Of a DNA stretch of 64,000 nucleotides, positions 8,652 through 18,453 are shown piece by piece (position 1 is the stretch's first letter; each line of letters begins with the position of its first letter). Below the pieces are notes generated by a model, which had not been told where the DNA came from, ran no database searches, and saw only the letters and a program-made list of their open reading frames with translations. Location of the stretch: NCBI RefSeq assembly GCF_005502465.1, contig NZ_SCOT01000010.1:1-64000 (forward strand). The letters are read 5' to 3'. The position numbers and the translations under genes are program-made. The DNA comes from Sphingopyxis sp. L1A2A (GTDB lineage: Bacteria > Pseudomonadota > Alphaproteobacteria > Sphingomonadales > Sphingomonadaceae).

Positions 8652-8812
8652 CGACAGGTTCCCCGGCGACGGGGATTAATAGGGAACGGGAAAACCCCGG
8701 CTGCCCCTGCAACTGTACGCGGCGAGCCATCGGCCAATTGCCATTGGGACTTTCAGTCCCGAGAAGGCGGCCGACCCGGCGCTGACCCGCAAGCCAGGAG
8801 ACCTGCCCGTCG
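8652..8812 (+). ncRNA. Cobalamin (adenosylcobalamin) riboswitch
   Basis: This leader region shows the conserved aptamer pieces in order: a GGTTCCCC start, GATTAATAGGGAACGGG, CCGGCTGCCCCTGCAACTGTA, GCGGCGAG, and the 3' core GACCCGCAAGCCAGGAGACCTGCC, which includes the B12 box GCCAGGAGACC. It lies 156 bp upstream of btuB and should switch off the whole salvage operon when cobalamin is plentiful. Confidence 0.95.
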
Positions 8813-8967
8813 CCGTCGTCTTTCGCGCGGGCAGGGTGCACCGAGCGGACGGGGGTGAACCCGCATGACGACAAAGTTGACCGCGTTCGCGCGGGGACGT
8901 TGTCGTGCGCCCGGTGGCCCAGACATCGATCCCGCGTGCGTGCGGTGTTGTCGATGAGGTTACCAAG

Positions 8968-10917
8968 ATGAATCGCGTTTTCCGTCACTCCGTTTCGCTC
9001 GCCGTGCTGGCAGCGTCATCCCCCGCGCTTGCCGAAGACGCCGCGCACGCCGTCGCTTCGGAAGGCGACAGTATCATTGTTACCGCGACGCGTGCGCCGC
9101 TGACACTCGATGAAATCCCTGCCGCGATCGCGGTGCTCGACAAGGCGGCGATCGACCGCGCGCAGGACATCGGCGTCACCGAATTGCTGCTGCGCACCCC
9201 CGGCATCAGCATATCGCGCAACGGCGGTTATGGCACCGCGACGTCGCTGCGTATCCGCGGCGCCGAGTCCGAACATACGGTCGCGGTGATCGACGGGGTG
9301 AAGCTGAACGATCCGTCGTCGACCGGCGGTGGGTTCAACTTCACCAATTTGCTGGTCGGCGACATCGCGCGGATCGAGGTGCTGCGCGGCCCGCAGTCGA
9401 TCCTGTGGGGCAGCCAGGCGATCGGCGGGGTGGTCAATATCGTCACCGCGTCGCCCGAAAAGGCAATCGAGGGCAGTTTCGACATCGAGGCGGGATCGCG
9501 CCAGACGGTCAGCGCGCGCGCCGCGATCGGCGGCAAGACCGGTCCGCTCAGCTGGCGGATCGGCGGCCAGCGGTTCACTACCGACGGCATTTCGTCGCAT
9601 GCCAAAGCGTTCGGCGGGGTCGAGCGCGACGGGTACCGCAACCATAATCTGTCGGGGCGCGCCGAACTGGCGCTGACCGATCAGGTCAGCGTCGAGCTGC
9701 GCGGCACTTATGCAAGCGGACGGGTGCAATTCGACGGCTTCAACGCCGACAGCGCCGATTATGGGCTCAACAAGGAATTTGTCGGTTATGCCGGGGTGAA
9801 TATCGATCTGGCGGACGGGCGGCTGCGCAATCGCATCGCGTATGGCCACACCGACACCAACCGCGACAATTTCAACCCGACCCGCGCGCGGCCGCGCAGT
9901 TTCGAGGCCGATGGGAGCAACAAGCGCTGGGAATATCAGGGCAGTTTCGCGGTGAGCGAGCGAATTTCGGCGATCTTCGGGGTCGAGAATGAGCGGTCGG
10001 ATTTCCGCAGCCGATCGCCCGCAGCGTCGCTGTCGACGCCGCTGCCCGCCTTCGCGCGCGGCGAGGCCGAACTCACCAGTGCCTATGGGCAGATCAGCGT
10101 CGAACCGGTCGATGGGCTGACGCTCAACGGCGGCGTGCGGTACGACGATCATGACCGCTATGGCGGGCAGACCTTGTTCGCGGCGGGGGGCGTGTGGCGC
10201 CTGCCCACCGGTACCGTGCTGCGCGCGAGCTATGGCGAAGGGTTCAAGGCACCGAGCCTGTTCCAACTGTTCAGCGAATTCGGCAATGTCGGGCTCGATC
10301 CCGAAGCGGCGAAGGGCTGGGAAGCGGGGATCGAGCAGCAGCTGTTCGATCGCAAGCTGGTCGTCGGGGCGAGCTGGTTCGACCGCACCACAACGAACCA
10401 GATCATCTTCAACAGCTGTTCGGCGACCGCCACCGATCCGCTCTGCTTCGCCCCCGGCAATCCGGCGGCGCGGCGTTTCGGCTATTATCTGAACGTCGCG
10501 CGCGCCGAAGCGCATGGCGTCGAAGCCGCCGCGGCGCTGACGCTGGGCGGGCTGGTGCTCGATGGCAATTATAGCTGGATCGTCGCCGAGGATCGTTCGC
10601 CCGGCACCGCCAATTTCGGCAAATGGCTGCCGCGGCGCCCGCGCCAGACCGCCAATGCGTCGGTCAGCTATGAATTTCCCTTCGGCCTGACGACCGGCGC
10701 GGCGCTGCGCTGGGCGGGCAGAAGTTTCGACAATGCGAGCAATGCGACACGGCTGGGCGGCTATACGCTGGTCGATTTGCGCGCCGAGTTCGCGCTGTCG
10801 GATGGCGTCAAGCTGTTCGCCCGCGCGGAGAATATCTTTGACGAGCAATATATGACCGCGTTCCGTTACGGGTCGCTGGGGCGCAGCGTCTATGCCGGCT
10901 TCCGGGGGCGGTTCTGA
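8968..10917 (+). CDS. btuB: TonB-dependent vitamin B12 receptor
   Basis: Outer-membrane receptor for cobalamin. I start it at the ATG at 8968, which has GAGG eight bases upstream and gives a clean signal peptide (MNRVFRHSVSL...SSPALA). The 649-aa product then shows a TonB-box-like DSIIVTATRAP, a plug domain (LLLRTPGISISRNGG, RIEVLRGPQSILWGSQAIGGVVN) and a barrel ending in aromatic GFRGRF. The riboswitch directly upstream and the B12 genes downstream make cobalamin the likely ligand. Length is near E. coli BtuB (about 600 aa). Confidence 0.93.
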   Translation: MNRVFRHSVSLAVLAASSPALAEDAAHAVASEGDSIIVTATRAPLTLDEIPAAIAVLDKAAIDRAQDIGVTELLLRTPGISISRNGGYGTATSLRIRGAESEHTVAVIDGVKLNDPSSTGGGFNFTNLLVGDIARIEVLRGPQSILWGSQAIGGVVNIVTASPEKAIEGSFDIEAGSRQTVSARAAIGGKTGPLSWRIGGQRFTTDGISSHAKAFGGVERDGYRNHNLSGRAELALTDQVSVELRGTYASGRVQFDGFNADSADYGLNKEFVGYAGVNIDLADGRLRNRIAYGHTDTNRDNFNPTRARPRSFEADGSNKRWEYQGSFAVSERISAIFGVENERSDFRSRSPAASLSTPLPAFARGEAELTSAYGQISVEPVDGLTLNGGVRYDDHDRYGGQTLFAAGGVWRLPTGTVLRASYGEGFKAPSLFQLFSEFGNVGLDPEAAKGWEAGIEQQLFDRKLVVGASWFDRTTTNQIIFNSCSATATDPLCFAPGNPAARRFGYYLNVARAEAHGVEAAAALTLGGLVLDGNYSWIVAEDRSPGTANFGKWLPRRPRQTANASVSYEFPFGLTTGAALRWAGRSFDNASNATRLGGYTLVDLRAEFALSDGVKLFARAENIFDEQYMTAFRYGSLGRSVYAGFRGRF

Positions 10918-10918
10918 C

Positions 10919-11467
10919 ATGGGCGCGATGTCAAAGCGCGGCGCATCGGCGTTGTGGGTGGCGCTGCTGACCGCGGCGAGTACGGCGACGACGCTGGCGC
11001 TCGCCTGCGCGACGCCCTTCCCCGCGCTCGCGGCCCTCGCGGCGGTGCATATGCGCCGCCGCGGGGGCGTGGCGCTGATGTTGCTGGCGTGGCTCGCGAG
11101 CCAGTTCGTCGGCTTTTTCCTGCTCGGCTACCCGCGTGACGGCAGCACGCTGGCGTGGGGCGTCGCGCTTGGCACCGCCGCGGTGGGGTCGGCGCTGGCG
11201 GGCTATGCCGCGGTGCGCGCCGCGGGTTACCGGTCGGTCGCGGCACGGCTGAGCCTTGCTTATGCGGCGGGTTTCACCGCGTATAAAGGGATCATCGTCG
11301 GCTGGGCACTGGTGCTCGGAGGGCTGCACACCGCGACGGCGCCCGACCTGCTCGCCGAGCAGTTTGTGCGTAATGGGGCGATCCTGATCGGGCTGTACGC
11401 GCTCTATCGCGTCCTTGTGGCGGCGGGGGTTCCGGCGCCGCCGCAGCCCGCCCAAAGCGCGGCCTGA
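10919..11467 (+). CDS. Small integral membrane protein of the B12 operon; BtuM-like candidate
   Basis: The 182-aa product is very hydrophobic with about five or six predicted membrane segments. It has a single Cys (residue 30, ALACATPFPALAAL) and a conserved-looking SQFVGFFLLGYP segment. The gene lies one base after btuB and ends in a TGATG overlap with the DUF1636 gene, so it is under the B12 riboswitch. Position, size and topology fit a cobalamin or corrinoid permease of the BtuM / ECF S-component type, but I am not certain of the family. The start could instead be the ATG at 10928. Confidence 0.8.
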   Translation: MGAMSKRGASALWVALLTAASTATTLALACATPFPALAALAAVHMRRRGGVALMLLAWLASQFVGFFLLGYPRDGSTLAWGVALGTAAVGSALAGYAAVRAAGYRSVAARLSLAYAAGFTAYKGIIVGWALVLGGLHTATAPDLLAEQFVRNGAILIGLYALYRVLVAAGVPAPPQPAQSAA

Positions 11468-11874
11468 TGCTGACGCGCGCCGACCCCGGCCCGGCGGTGG
11501 TGGTGTGCAACAGCTGCCGCCACAGCGGTGACGCGCAGGTCGATACAGGCGGCGTGCGCGGCGGCGCGCGGCTGGTCGCGGCGCTCAGAGACGCGAAGGC
11601 GGCCGACCCGCGCTATGCCGGGATTGCGGTGCAGGAGATGGCGTGCCTGTTCGCGTGCCAGGATTTCTGCACCGTCCACCTGCGCGCGCCGGGCAAGATC
11701 GCCTATGTGTTGGGCCGGTTCGTCGCAGGCGATGCCGCGGCGCGCGCCATCCTCGACTATGCGGTCCATTACGCCGCGAGCGAATTTGGCCGCGTCCCCT
11801 TTTCGCTGTGGCCCGAGGGCGTCAAAGGCCATTTCATCACCCGCACCCCGCCGCCAGGATATGTCGCCGAATGA
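11467..11874 (+). CDS. DUF1636 family putative metal-binding protein
   Basis: The 135-aa cytoplasmic protein has CNSC at 14-17 and MACLFACQDFC at about 59-69, a cysteine arrangement reminiscent of thin ferredoxin-like iron-sulfur or metal-binding proteins. DUF1636 genes often sit among cobalamin genes in alphaproteobacteria, and here it lies between the permease candidate and cobT with overlaps on both sides. A role as a metal- or redox-accessory in corrinoid handling is an inference. Confidence 0.85.
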   Translation: MLTRADPGPAVVVCNSCRHSGDAQVDTGGVRGGARLVAALRDAKAADPRYAGIAVQEMACLFACQDFCTVHLRAPGKIAYVLGRFVAGDAAARAILDYAVHYAASEFGRVPFSLWPEGVKGHFITRTPPPGYVAE

Positions 11875-12887
11875 CCTGTTTTACGTCTCCCGAGGCCTTT
11901 GCCGCCGCCCTCGCCGCGCTCAGCGATCCCGATCCCCATACCCAGGCCGACGCGCGGACGCGGCAGGCCGAGCTGACCAAGCCCGCCGGGTCGCTGGGGC
12001 GGCTCGAGGAGCTGGCGGTGTTTTTTGCCGGCTGGCAGCGCCGTGCACGGCCGCGGATCGACCGCGCCCGCGCCGCGATCTTTGCGGGCAATCATGGTAT
12101 CACCGTGCATGGCGTCAGCGCCTTTCCGGCGAGCGTGACGGCGCAGATGGTCGCGAATTTTGCGAACGGCGGCGCGGCGATCAACGCGCTGGCCGCGGCG
12201 GCAGGGCTGGAGCTGGCCGTCGTTGCGCTCGACCTCGACCGGCCAACCGCCGATTTCACCATCGCGGCAGCGATGAGCGAGGCCGAATGCCTCGACGCGC
12301 TGAACCGCGGCGCGGCGGTGGTCAACGCCGATCTCGACCTGATCCTGCTCGGCGAGATGGGGATCGGCAATTCGACCGCAGCAGCGGCGCTGTGCGCGCG
12401 CAGTTTCGGCGGCGACGCCGCGGCGTGGGTCGGCCCCGGCACCGGGGTCGACGGCCATGGCGTCGCGCGCAAGGCCGATGTCGTCGCGCGCGCCATCGCC
12501 TTCCATCGCGCCGCACCGGTGTCGGCGTTCGACACGCTGCGCCGCGTCGGCGGGCGCGAGATCGCGGCGATGGCAGGCGCGGTGCTCCGCGCGCGCCAGC
12601 TCGGGGTGCCGGTGCTGCTCGACGGCTTTATCGGCAGCGCCGCGCTCGCCCCGCTCGCCGCCGACAATCCCGCGATCGCCGCGCATTGCATCGCGGGTCA
12701 TTGTTCGGCTGAACCGGGGCACCGGCACCTGCTCGACATGCTCGGACTCGACCCGCTGTTGGCGCTGGGCATGCGGCTGGGCGAAGGCAGCGGCGCCGCG
12801 GTGGCGGCGAACATCCTTCGCAGCGCGCTCGCCGCGCACGACGGCATGGCGACCTTTGCCGAAGCGCAGGTGTCGGCGTCGTTGTGA
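11871..12887 (+). CDS. cobT: Nicotinate-nucleotide--dimethylbenzimidazole phosphoribosyltransferase
   Basis: Makes alpha-ribazole phosphate from the lower-ligand base DMB and nicotinate mononucleotide. The 338-aa product shows the family's LTKPAGSLGRLEELA at about 34-48, IFAGNHGI, LLGEMGIGNST, and RLGEGSGAA near the C-terminus with the catalytic Glu. The ATG at 11871 overlaps the previous stop (ATGA); the frame is open further upstream but lies inside the DUF1636 gene. Confidence 0.95.
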   Translation: MTCFTSPEAFAAALAALSDPDPHTQADARTRQAELTKPAGSLGRLEELAVFFAGWQRRARPRIDRARAAIFAGNHGITVHGVSAFPASVTAQMVANFANGGAAINALAAAAGLELAVVALDLDRPTADFTIAAAMSEAECLDALNRGAAVVNADLDLILLGEMGIGNSTAAAALCARSFGGDAAAWVGPGTGVDGHGVARKADVVARAIAFHRAAPVSAFDTLRRVGGREIAAMAGAVLRARQLGVPVLLDGFIGSAALAPLAADNPAIAAHCIAGHCSAEPGHRHLLDMLGLDPLLALGMRLGEGSGAAVAANILRSALAAHDGMATFAEAQVSASL

Positions 12888-13453
12888 GCGGCTTTGCGCT
12901 CCATCTGCTGCGCCACGGCGCGCCCGAAACGCCGGGGCTGATGTTGGGTCGCACCGATGGCGCGGCAACACCGGCGGGGATCGCGGCGTGCGCGGCGCAG
13001 GCGGCGGGGCTGGACATCGAACATATTGTCGCCTCTGACCTGTGCCGCAGCCGCGCGGCGGGCCAAGCGATCGCCAAGGCGCGGGGCTTGCCGCTGACCA
13101 TCGATCCGCGCTGGCGCGAGCTCGATTTCGGCGACTGGGACGGGCGGGCGAGCAGCGATGTCGATCCAGACACGCTCGGCCGCTTCTGGGACGATCCCGA
13201 CCTCAATCCGCCGCCCGGCGGCGAACGCTGGTCGGCGCTGGTGGCGCGGGTCGCCGCCGCGATCGGGGATCTGGCGCCGGTGCCGACATTGGTCGTGACG
13301 CATGGCGGCACGATGCGCGCGGCGCTGCACACGCTGGCCGGGTTCGACCAGCGCCAGCTGTGGGCATTCGACCTGCCCTATGCGGCGCGGTTGTCGCTGA
13401 CCGTCTGGCCGGGCGAGCCGACCAGCGCGCAGATCGTCGGGCTTTGCCCGTGA
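12884..13453 (+). CDS. cobC: Histidine phosphatase, probable alpha-ribazole phosphatase
   Basis: Dephosphorylates alpha-ribazole 5'-phosphate or adenosylcobalamin 5'-phosphate in nucleotide-loop assembly. The 189-aa product has the phosphohistidine motif LLRHG at 8-12, the second half RSRAAGQAIA, and THGGTMR at about 137-143 with the second catalytic His. It starts with GTG, overlapping the cobT stop (GTGA). Genomic position is the main reason to prefer this substrate over other histidine phosphatases. Confidence 0.88.
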   Translation: MSGFALHLLRHGAPETPGLMLGRTDGAATPAGIAACAAQAAGLDIEHIVASDLCRSRAAGQAIAKARGLPLTIDPRWRELDFGDWDGRASSDVDPDTLGRFWDDPDLNPPPGGERWSALVARVAAAIGDLAPVPTLVVTHGGTMRAALHTLAGFDQRQLWAFDLPYAARLSLTVWPGEPTSAQIVGLCP

Positions 13454-14169
13454 AGGGGCTGCTGATCGCGATCCAGTTCCTCACCCGGCTGCCGACGCCG
13501 CGGATCGCGGTATCGAGCGAGGAATTTGCCGCGTCGATGCGATGGTTTCCCGCGGTCGGGCTGATCGTCGGCGCGCTTGTCGCGGGCGCAGGCTGGGCCG
13601 GGTCCGCGATCGATCCATGGACGGGGGCGCTGTGTGCGCTGCTGATCTGGGTTGCGGCGACCGGGGCGCTCCACCTCGACGGGCTGGGCGACCTCGCCGA
13701 TGCAAGCGGCGCGGCGCATAAGGACCGCGCGCGCTTGCTGGCGGTGCTGTCGGACCCGCACGTCGGCAGTTTTGCCATCGTCGCGATCGCGCTGCAACTG
13801 ATGACCAAGCTGGTGCTGCTCCGCGCGCTGATCGACGGCGAAGCGCTCGTCGCCATCGCGCTGGTCCCCTTTGCGGCGCGGATCGGCCCGCTCATCTGGT
13901 CACGCGCGCTGCCCGATCTGCACGCGGGGCTGGGGTCGCGGTTCCGGAATGTCGTGCGCCCGATCGATTTCGCCATCTGGAGCGCGCTGCTGCTCGCGGC
14001 GGCGTGGATATCGCCGTCGCTGCTGACCGCACCGTTGATTTTCGCATTCTGGGGCTGGTGGCTGATGCGCAAGATCGGCGGCATTTCGGGCGACGGGCAT
14101 GGCGCGGGGATCGAGGTCGGCGAAAGCTTCCTCGTCGCCGCCGCGCTGCTGGTCGTACATCTGGCATGA
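13450..14169 (+). CDS. cobS: Adenosylcobinamide-GDP ribazoletransferase
   Basis: Integral membrane enzyme that joins adenosylcobinamide-GDP to alpha-ribazole (cobalamin synthase). The 239-aa product starts with GTG at 13450 (GTGA overlap), begins KGLLIAIQFLTRLPTP as CobS proteins do, and has the acidic motif LHLDGLGDLADA at about 77-88 and the C-terminal KIGGISGDGHGAGIEVGE. Multiple hydrophobic segments fit a membrane location. Confidence 0.95.
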   Translation: MKGLLIAIQFLTRLPTPRIAVSSEEFAASMRWFPAVGLIVGALVAGAGWAGSAIDPWTGALCALLIWVAATGALHLDGLGDLADASGAAHKDRARLLAVLSDPHVGSFAIVAIALQLMTKLVLLRALIDGEALVAIALVPFAARIGPLIWSRALPDLHAGLGSRFRNVVRPIDFAIWSALLLAAAWISPSLLTAPLIFAFWGWWLMRKIGGISGDGHGAGIEVGESFLVAAALLVVHLA

Positions 14170-15134
14170 GCGAGCCATGGACCTGGCATGGCGGCGGGCT
14201 GACGGCGGCGCAGCGCCATTTCGGCCGCGACGACTGGATCGACCTGTCGACCGGGATCAATCCGCACCCTTGGCCGGGTGCAACCGATATGGCGTTCGAC
14301 TGGCAGCGGCTGCCCGAGCCCGAGGCGTTGGCCGCGCTGGAGGCCATCGCCGCGTCCCATTTCGGGGTCGATCCGCGCCAGGTCTGCGCGGTGCCGGGCA
14401 GCGAGATCGGGCTGCGACTGGTCGGCGCGCTGATCGGCGGTCCGGCGCAGCACATCGCCCCCGGGTACCGCACCCATGGCGCGATGATCGCGGGCAGCTT
14501 GGCAATCGACCTGGCCGCAGCACGCGATTGCGGCGGCTCGCTGATCCTCGCCAATCCGAACAATCCCGACGGCCATATCATCGACGCCGCGGCGCGGCGC
14601 GACCTGCTGACCGACCGCGACGGCTGGCTGCTGGTCGACGAGGCGTTCGCTGACGCCGACCCGGCCCACAGCGTCGCGGCGTTCGTGGGCGACGATCGGC
14701 GGCTGGTCGCCTTTCGTTCGTTCGGCAAATTCTTCGGGCTTGCCGGGGTGCGGCTGGGCTTTGTCCTGGCCCCGCAAGCCCTGATCGCGGCGCTGCGCGA
14801 CAGGCTGGGCGCCTGGCCGCTGTCGGCAGCGGCGATCGCGATCGGCACCGCGGCCTATGCCGACCGCGACTGGATCGCCGCCACGCGCGGCCGCCTGCCG
14901 CATGACGCAGCCGCGCTCGACGCGATGCTGATACGCCGCGGGCATCGGCCGATCGGCGCGTGCCCGCTGTTTCGCCTGATCGCGGTCGATGATGCACACG
15001 CATTGTTCGAGCGGCTGGCGCGGCGCGCGATCCTGACCCGCCCCTTTGCCGACCAGCCGCGATGGTTGCGCATCGGCCTGCCCGCCGATGCCACGGCGCT
15101 GGCGCGGCTCGACGCGGCGCTGGCGAATGGCTGA
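14166..15134 (+). CDS. cobD: Threonine-phosphate decarboxylase (PLP-dependent)
   Basis: Class I/II aminotransferase-fold enzyme that makes (R)-1-amino-2-propanol phosphate for the corrin aminopropanol arm; it is called CobD in Salmonella and CobC in Pseudomonas denitrificans. The 322-aa product begins WTWHGGGLTAAQRHF, has STGINPHPWP at about 34-43, LANPNNPDGHII, and the PLP lysine in FRSFGKFFGLAGVRLG at about 182-197. The ATG overlaps the cobS stop. Confidence 0.93.
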   Translation: MSEPWTWHGGGLTAAQRHFGRDDWIDLSTGINPHPWPGATDMAFDWQRLPEPEALAALEAIAASHFGVDPRQVCAVPGSEIGLRLVGALIGGPAQHIAPGYRTHGAMIAGSLAIDLAAARDCGGSLILANPNNPDGHIIDAAARRDLLTDRDGWLLVDEAFADADPAHSVAAFVGDDRRLVAFRSFGKFFGLAGVRLGFVLAPQALIAALRDRLGAWPLSAAAIAIGTAAYADRDWIAATRGRLPHDAAALDAMLIRRGHRPIGACPLFRLIAVDDAHALFERLARRAILTRPFADQPRWLRIGLPADATALARLDAALANG

Positions 15135-16065
15135 GCCGATCGCGCTGACCGCGCTGGCGCTCGACGCGGCGCTCGGCTGGCCGCGGCCGCTCTATCGCCG
15201 TATCGGCCATCCGGTTGGCTTGTTCGCGCGGATCATCGAGCACTGCGAAGCAGGGTTGAACCAGCCGAGGCGCAGCTTTGCGATGCGGCGAGCACTGGGA
15301 ATCCTGACCCTGCTCCTCCTGTTGATCGTCGCCATCGGTCCCGCCTGGGCCATTCAATATTGGCTACTCGCGACGCTCGGCAGTTGGGGCTGGATCGGCG
15401 TCGCGATCCTCGCCTGGCCCGCGCTGGCGCAGCGCAGCCTGTTCGACCATGTCCGCGCGGTCAGCGAGCGCATCGACGCCGGTGACCTGCCCGGCGCACG
15501 GCTCGCCGTCGGCGCGATCGTCGGCCGCGATACCGCGGCGCTGGACGAAGCCGGGGTGGCGCGCGCCGCGATCGAAAGCCTGGCGGAAAGCCTCTGCGAC
15601 GGGGTCGCGGCGCCATTGTTCTGGCTACTCCTCCTCGGCCTGCCCGGCGTGTGGGCGTATAAGGCGGTGAACACCGCCGACAGCCTGATCGGCCACCGCG
15701 AAGATCGCTGGCGCGCCTTCGGCTGGGCCGCGGCGCGCAGCGACGACCTGGCCAATTGGATCCCCGCGCGCCTGTCGGGCGTCCTGATCTGTCTCGCTGG
15801 TCGCGGCGGCTGGCACGTCTTGCGGCGCGATGCGCGAAACCACGCCTCGCCCAATGCCGGCTGGCCCGAGGCGGCGATGGCGGGCGCACTGGGGCTTCGC
15901 CTGGCGGGGCCAGTCGCCTATGACGGGGTGATGCACGACAAGCCCTGGATCGGCGACGGCCGCCGCGACGCGAATGGCGACGACATCGACCGCGCGCTGG
16001 CGATCTATCTGCGCGCCTGCCTGCTGCTGTGGCTGATCGCGGGAGGGGCGGCATGGCTGCGTTGA
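15127..16065 (+). CDS. cbiB: Adenosylcobinamide-phosphate synthase
   Basis: Membrane enzyme that attaches the aminopropanol (phosphate) arm to cobyric acid; named CobD in Pseudomonas nomenclature and CbiB in Salmonella. The 312-aa product has the family's [19 protein letters not shown] near the N-terminus, a [22 protein letters not shown] segment, and the [14 protein letters not shown] motif in the middle. It overlaps the upstream gene by 8 bp. Confidence 0.94.
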   Translation: MAEPIALTALALDAALGWPRPLYRRIGHPVGLFARIIEHCEAGLNQPRRSFAMRRALGILTLLLLLIVAIGPAWAIQYWLLATLGSWGWIGVAILAWPALAQRSLFDHVRAVSERIDAGDLPGARLAVGAIVGRDTAALDEAGVARAAIESLAESLCDGVAAPLFWLLLLGLPGVWAYKAVNTADSLIGHREDRWRAFGWAAARSDDLANWIPARLSGVLICLAGRGGWHVLRRDARNHASPNAGWPEAAMAGALGLRLAGPVAYDGVMHDKPWIGDGRRDANGDDIDRALAIYLRACLLLWLIAGGAAWLR

Positions 16066-17510
16066 TGGTGCAGGGCACCGGGTCCGACGTCGGCAAGTCG
16101 GTGCTGGTTGCGGGGCTGTGCCGCGCCTTTGCCAACCGCGGGCTGGTCGTGCGCCCGTTCAAACCGCAGAATATGTCGAACAATGCCGCAGTGACGATCG
16201 ACGGCGGCGAGATTGGGCGCGCGCAGGCGTTGCAGGCGATCGCGTGCCGCACGCCGCCGCACAGCGACATGAACCCGGTGCTGCTGAAGCCGCAGGCCGA
16301 CCGCACCTCGCAGCTGATCGTCCATGGCCGGGTGCGCGGGACGCTGGGCAGCGGCAATTTTCGCGAGGCGCGCGGCGCGCTGCTGACCGAGGTGATGCAA
16401 AGCTATCACCGGCTGCGCGCGACATGCGATCTGGTGGTTGTCGAGGGCGCGGGGTCGCCCGCCGAGATCAACCTGCGCGCCGGCGACATCGCCAATATGG
16501 GCTTTGCCCGCGCCGCGAATGTCCCTGTCGTGCTGGTTGGGGACATCGACCGCGGCGGGGTGATCGCGGCGATCGTCGGCACCCGCGCGGTGATCGATCC
16601 CGACGATGCGGCGATGATCCGCGCGTTCCTGATCAACAAGTTCCGCGGCGATCCGGCGCTGTTCGACGATGGCTATCGCGAAATCGAACGGCGCAGCGGC
16701 TGGCCGGGCTTCGGGGTCATTCCGTGGCTGAGCGCCGCGGCGCGGCTGCCGAGCGAGGATGCAGTGATCCTCGAGCGTCCCGCCGACCCGCACGAGGGGC
16801 GGCGGATGATCGCCTGCCCGATCCTGCCGCGCATCTCCAATTTCGACGACCTCGACCCGCTCAAGCTCGAACCCGGGGTCGAGGTGGTGATGGTGCCGCC
16901 GGGGCGGCCGATCCCCGCCGAGGCAGCGATCATCGTCCTGCCGGGGTCGAAAGCGACGATCGCCGATCTGGGCGCGCTGCGCGCCGAGGGCTGGGACATC
17001 GACATCCGGGCGCTTCACCGGCGCGGCGGGATGATCATCGGCCTGTGCGGCGGCTACCAGATGCTCGGACGGCGGATCGCCGATCCGTTGGGGATCGAGG
17101 GGGCGGCGGCGGCGGTCGACGGGCTGGGGCTGCTCGACGTCGAAACGACGCTATCGCCCGCCAAGACGCTGCGCCGCGTCACCGGCTCGGCGTTAGGCGC
17201 GGAGGTGGCAGGCTATGAGATGCATATGGGCGAAACGCGCGGCCCCGGCACCGACCAGCCCTTCGCGATGCTCGCCGATGGCGCCAGCGATGGCGCGATC
17301 AGCAGCGATGGCCGGGTGATCGGCTCCTATCTCCACGGCCTGTTCGCCTCGACCGACCTGCGCCGCTCGCTGCTGGCGCGCATCGGCGTGGCGGGCGGCG
17401 GGCGCGACTATGCCGCCGACGTCGATGCGGCGCTCGACGACATCGCTACAGAACTTGCGCGCCACGTCGATCTGGACGGCTTGCTGGCCCTCGCCGGGGT
17501 GCGCGCATGA
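16053..17510 (+). CDS. cobQ: Cobyric acid synthase
   Basis: Glutamine-dependent amidotransferase that amidates carboxyls of adenosylcobyrinic acid a,c-diamide. The 485-aa product has the P-loop-like GTGSDVGKS at 7-15, [12 protein letters not shown] at about 33-44, and a C-terminal class I glutaminase domain with the nucleophile in [10 protein letters not shown] (about Cys 332) and SYLHGLF. I chose the ATG at 16053 for its GGGAGGGG ribosome binding site; it overlaps cbiB by 13 bp. Confidence 0.94.
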   Translation: MAALMVQGTGSDVGKSVLVAGLCRAFANRGLVVRPFKPQNMSNNAAVTIDGGEIGRAQALQAIACRTPPHSDMNPVLLKPQADRTSQLIVHGRVRGTLGSGNFREARGALLTEVMQSYHRLRATCDLVVVEGAGSPAEINLRAGDIANMGFARAANVPVVLVGDIDRGGVIAAIVGTRAVIDPDDAAMIRAFLINKFRGDPALFDDGYREIERRSGWPGFGVIPWLSAAARLPSEDAVILERPADPHEGRRMIACPILPRISNFDDLDPLKLEPGVEVVMVPPGRPIPAEAAIIVLPGSKATIADLGALRAEGWDIDIRALHRRGGMIIGLCGGYQMLGRRIADPLGIEGAAAAVDGLGLLDVETTLSPAKTLRRVTGSALGAEVAGYEMHMGETRGPGTDQPFAMLADGASDGAISSDGRVIGSYLHGLFASTDLRRSLLARIGVAGGGRDYAADVDAALDDIATELARHVDLDGLLALAGVRA

Positions 17511-18037
17511 CCGGCACCGGGCTGTTTGTCCTGGGCGGCGCGCGGTCGGGCAAGAGCCGATATGCGCAAGCGCGCGCCGAGGCGATTGCGGGTCACCATC
17601 ATTTTGTCGCAACCGCCGAAGCATTCGACGATGAAATGCAGGACCGCATCGCGCGGCATCAGGCCGACCGCGATGCGCGCTGGCGCACCGTCGAGGCGCC
17701 GCGCGATCTGCCCGCGGTGCTTGCGGCGCTGAATGCCCCGGACGCGGTCGTGCTGGTCGACTGTCTGACGCTGTGGCTGTCGAACCTGCTCCTCGCCGAT
17801 GCCGGCCTTGATCATGCCGAAGCAGAATTATGTCATATAATCAATCGGTTCACTGGCCATATCATCCTGGTATCCAACGAAGTCGGGCTGGGCATCGTGC
17901 CCGCCAATGCGCTGGCGCGGCGCTTCGGCGACGCGGCGGGCCGGCTCAATCAGGCGGTTGCTGCGGTCGCCACCGAGGTCGTGTTGCTCACCGCCGGACT
18001 GCCGCTGACGCTCAAGCCGCCTGCGATCCCGCGATAA
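17507..18037 (+). CDS. cobU: Bifunctional adenosylcobinamide kinase/guanylyltransferase
   Basis: Phosphorylates adenosylcobinamide and transfers GMP to it (CobU/CobP). The 176-aa product has the P-loop GGARSGKS at 10-17, the family's [10 protein letters not shown] at about 52-61, and [14 protein letters not shown] around 80-95. It is the last gene of the riboswitch-controlled operon, coupled to cobQ by ATGA. Confidence 0.94.
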   Translation: MTGTGLFVLGGARSGKSRYAQARAEAIAGHHHFVATAEAFDDEMQDRIARHQADRDARWRTVEAPRDLPAVLAALNAPDAVVLVDCLTLWLSNLLLADAGLDHAEAELCHIINRFTGHIILVSNEVGLGIVPANALARRFGDAAGRLNQAVAAVATEVVLLTAGLPLTLKPPAIPR

Positions 18038-18151
18038 ACTGAGTTTTCGCGCGTCGACCGCCCGAAAAACCGAGGCTTGGCGAACGCCGTATCATGCGGC
18101 TATGGCAGCGCATTGGCCGGGACTCGCCCGACCGAAACCAGGAGAGAATTT

Positions 18152-18427
18152 ATGAATCACGCCGAACTGTCGGACGCCGTCGCCGCGTCGCTGGACCTCA
18201 GCAAAGCCGACGGACGCAAGGCCGTCGATGCCGTCTTCGCCGCGATCGGCGATGCCGCCGCCAAGGGCGACGAAGTTTCGGTCAACGGCTTTGGCAAGTT
18301 CAAGGTCAAGGCCACCCCGGCGCGCGAAGGCCGCAATCCTTCGACCGGCGCGACGATCCAGATCAAGGCCGCCAAGAAGCTGACCTTTGGTCCGGCCAAG
18401 GCCGTCAAGGATCGCCTGAACGGCTAA
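18152..18427 (+). CDS. HU family DNA-binding protein
   Basis: Nucleoid-associated DNA-bending protein of 91 aa. It starts MNHAELSDAVAASLDLSK and carries GFGKFKVKATPAREGRNPSTG around 47-67, the beta-arm region of HU/IHF proteins. An AGGAGAG ribosome binding site lies 6 bases before the ATG. A perfect 12-bp terminator follows. It has its own transcription unit between the cobalamin operon and the GT14 gene. Confidence 0.95.
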   Translation: MNHAELSDAVAASLDLSKADGRKAVDAVFAAIGDAAAKGDEVSVNGFGKFKVKATPAREGRNPSTGATIQIKAAKKLTFGPAKAVKDRLNG

Positions 18428-18453
18428 TCCCTATCGGCTCATCGCCGCGCGCA

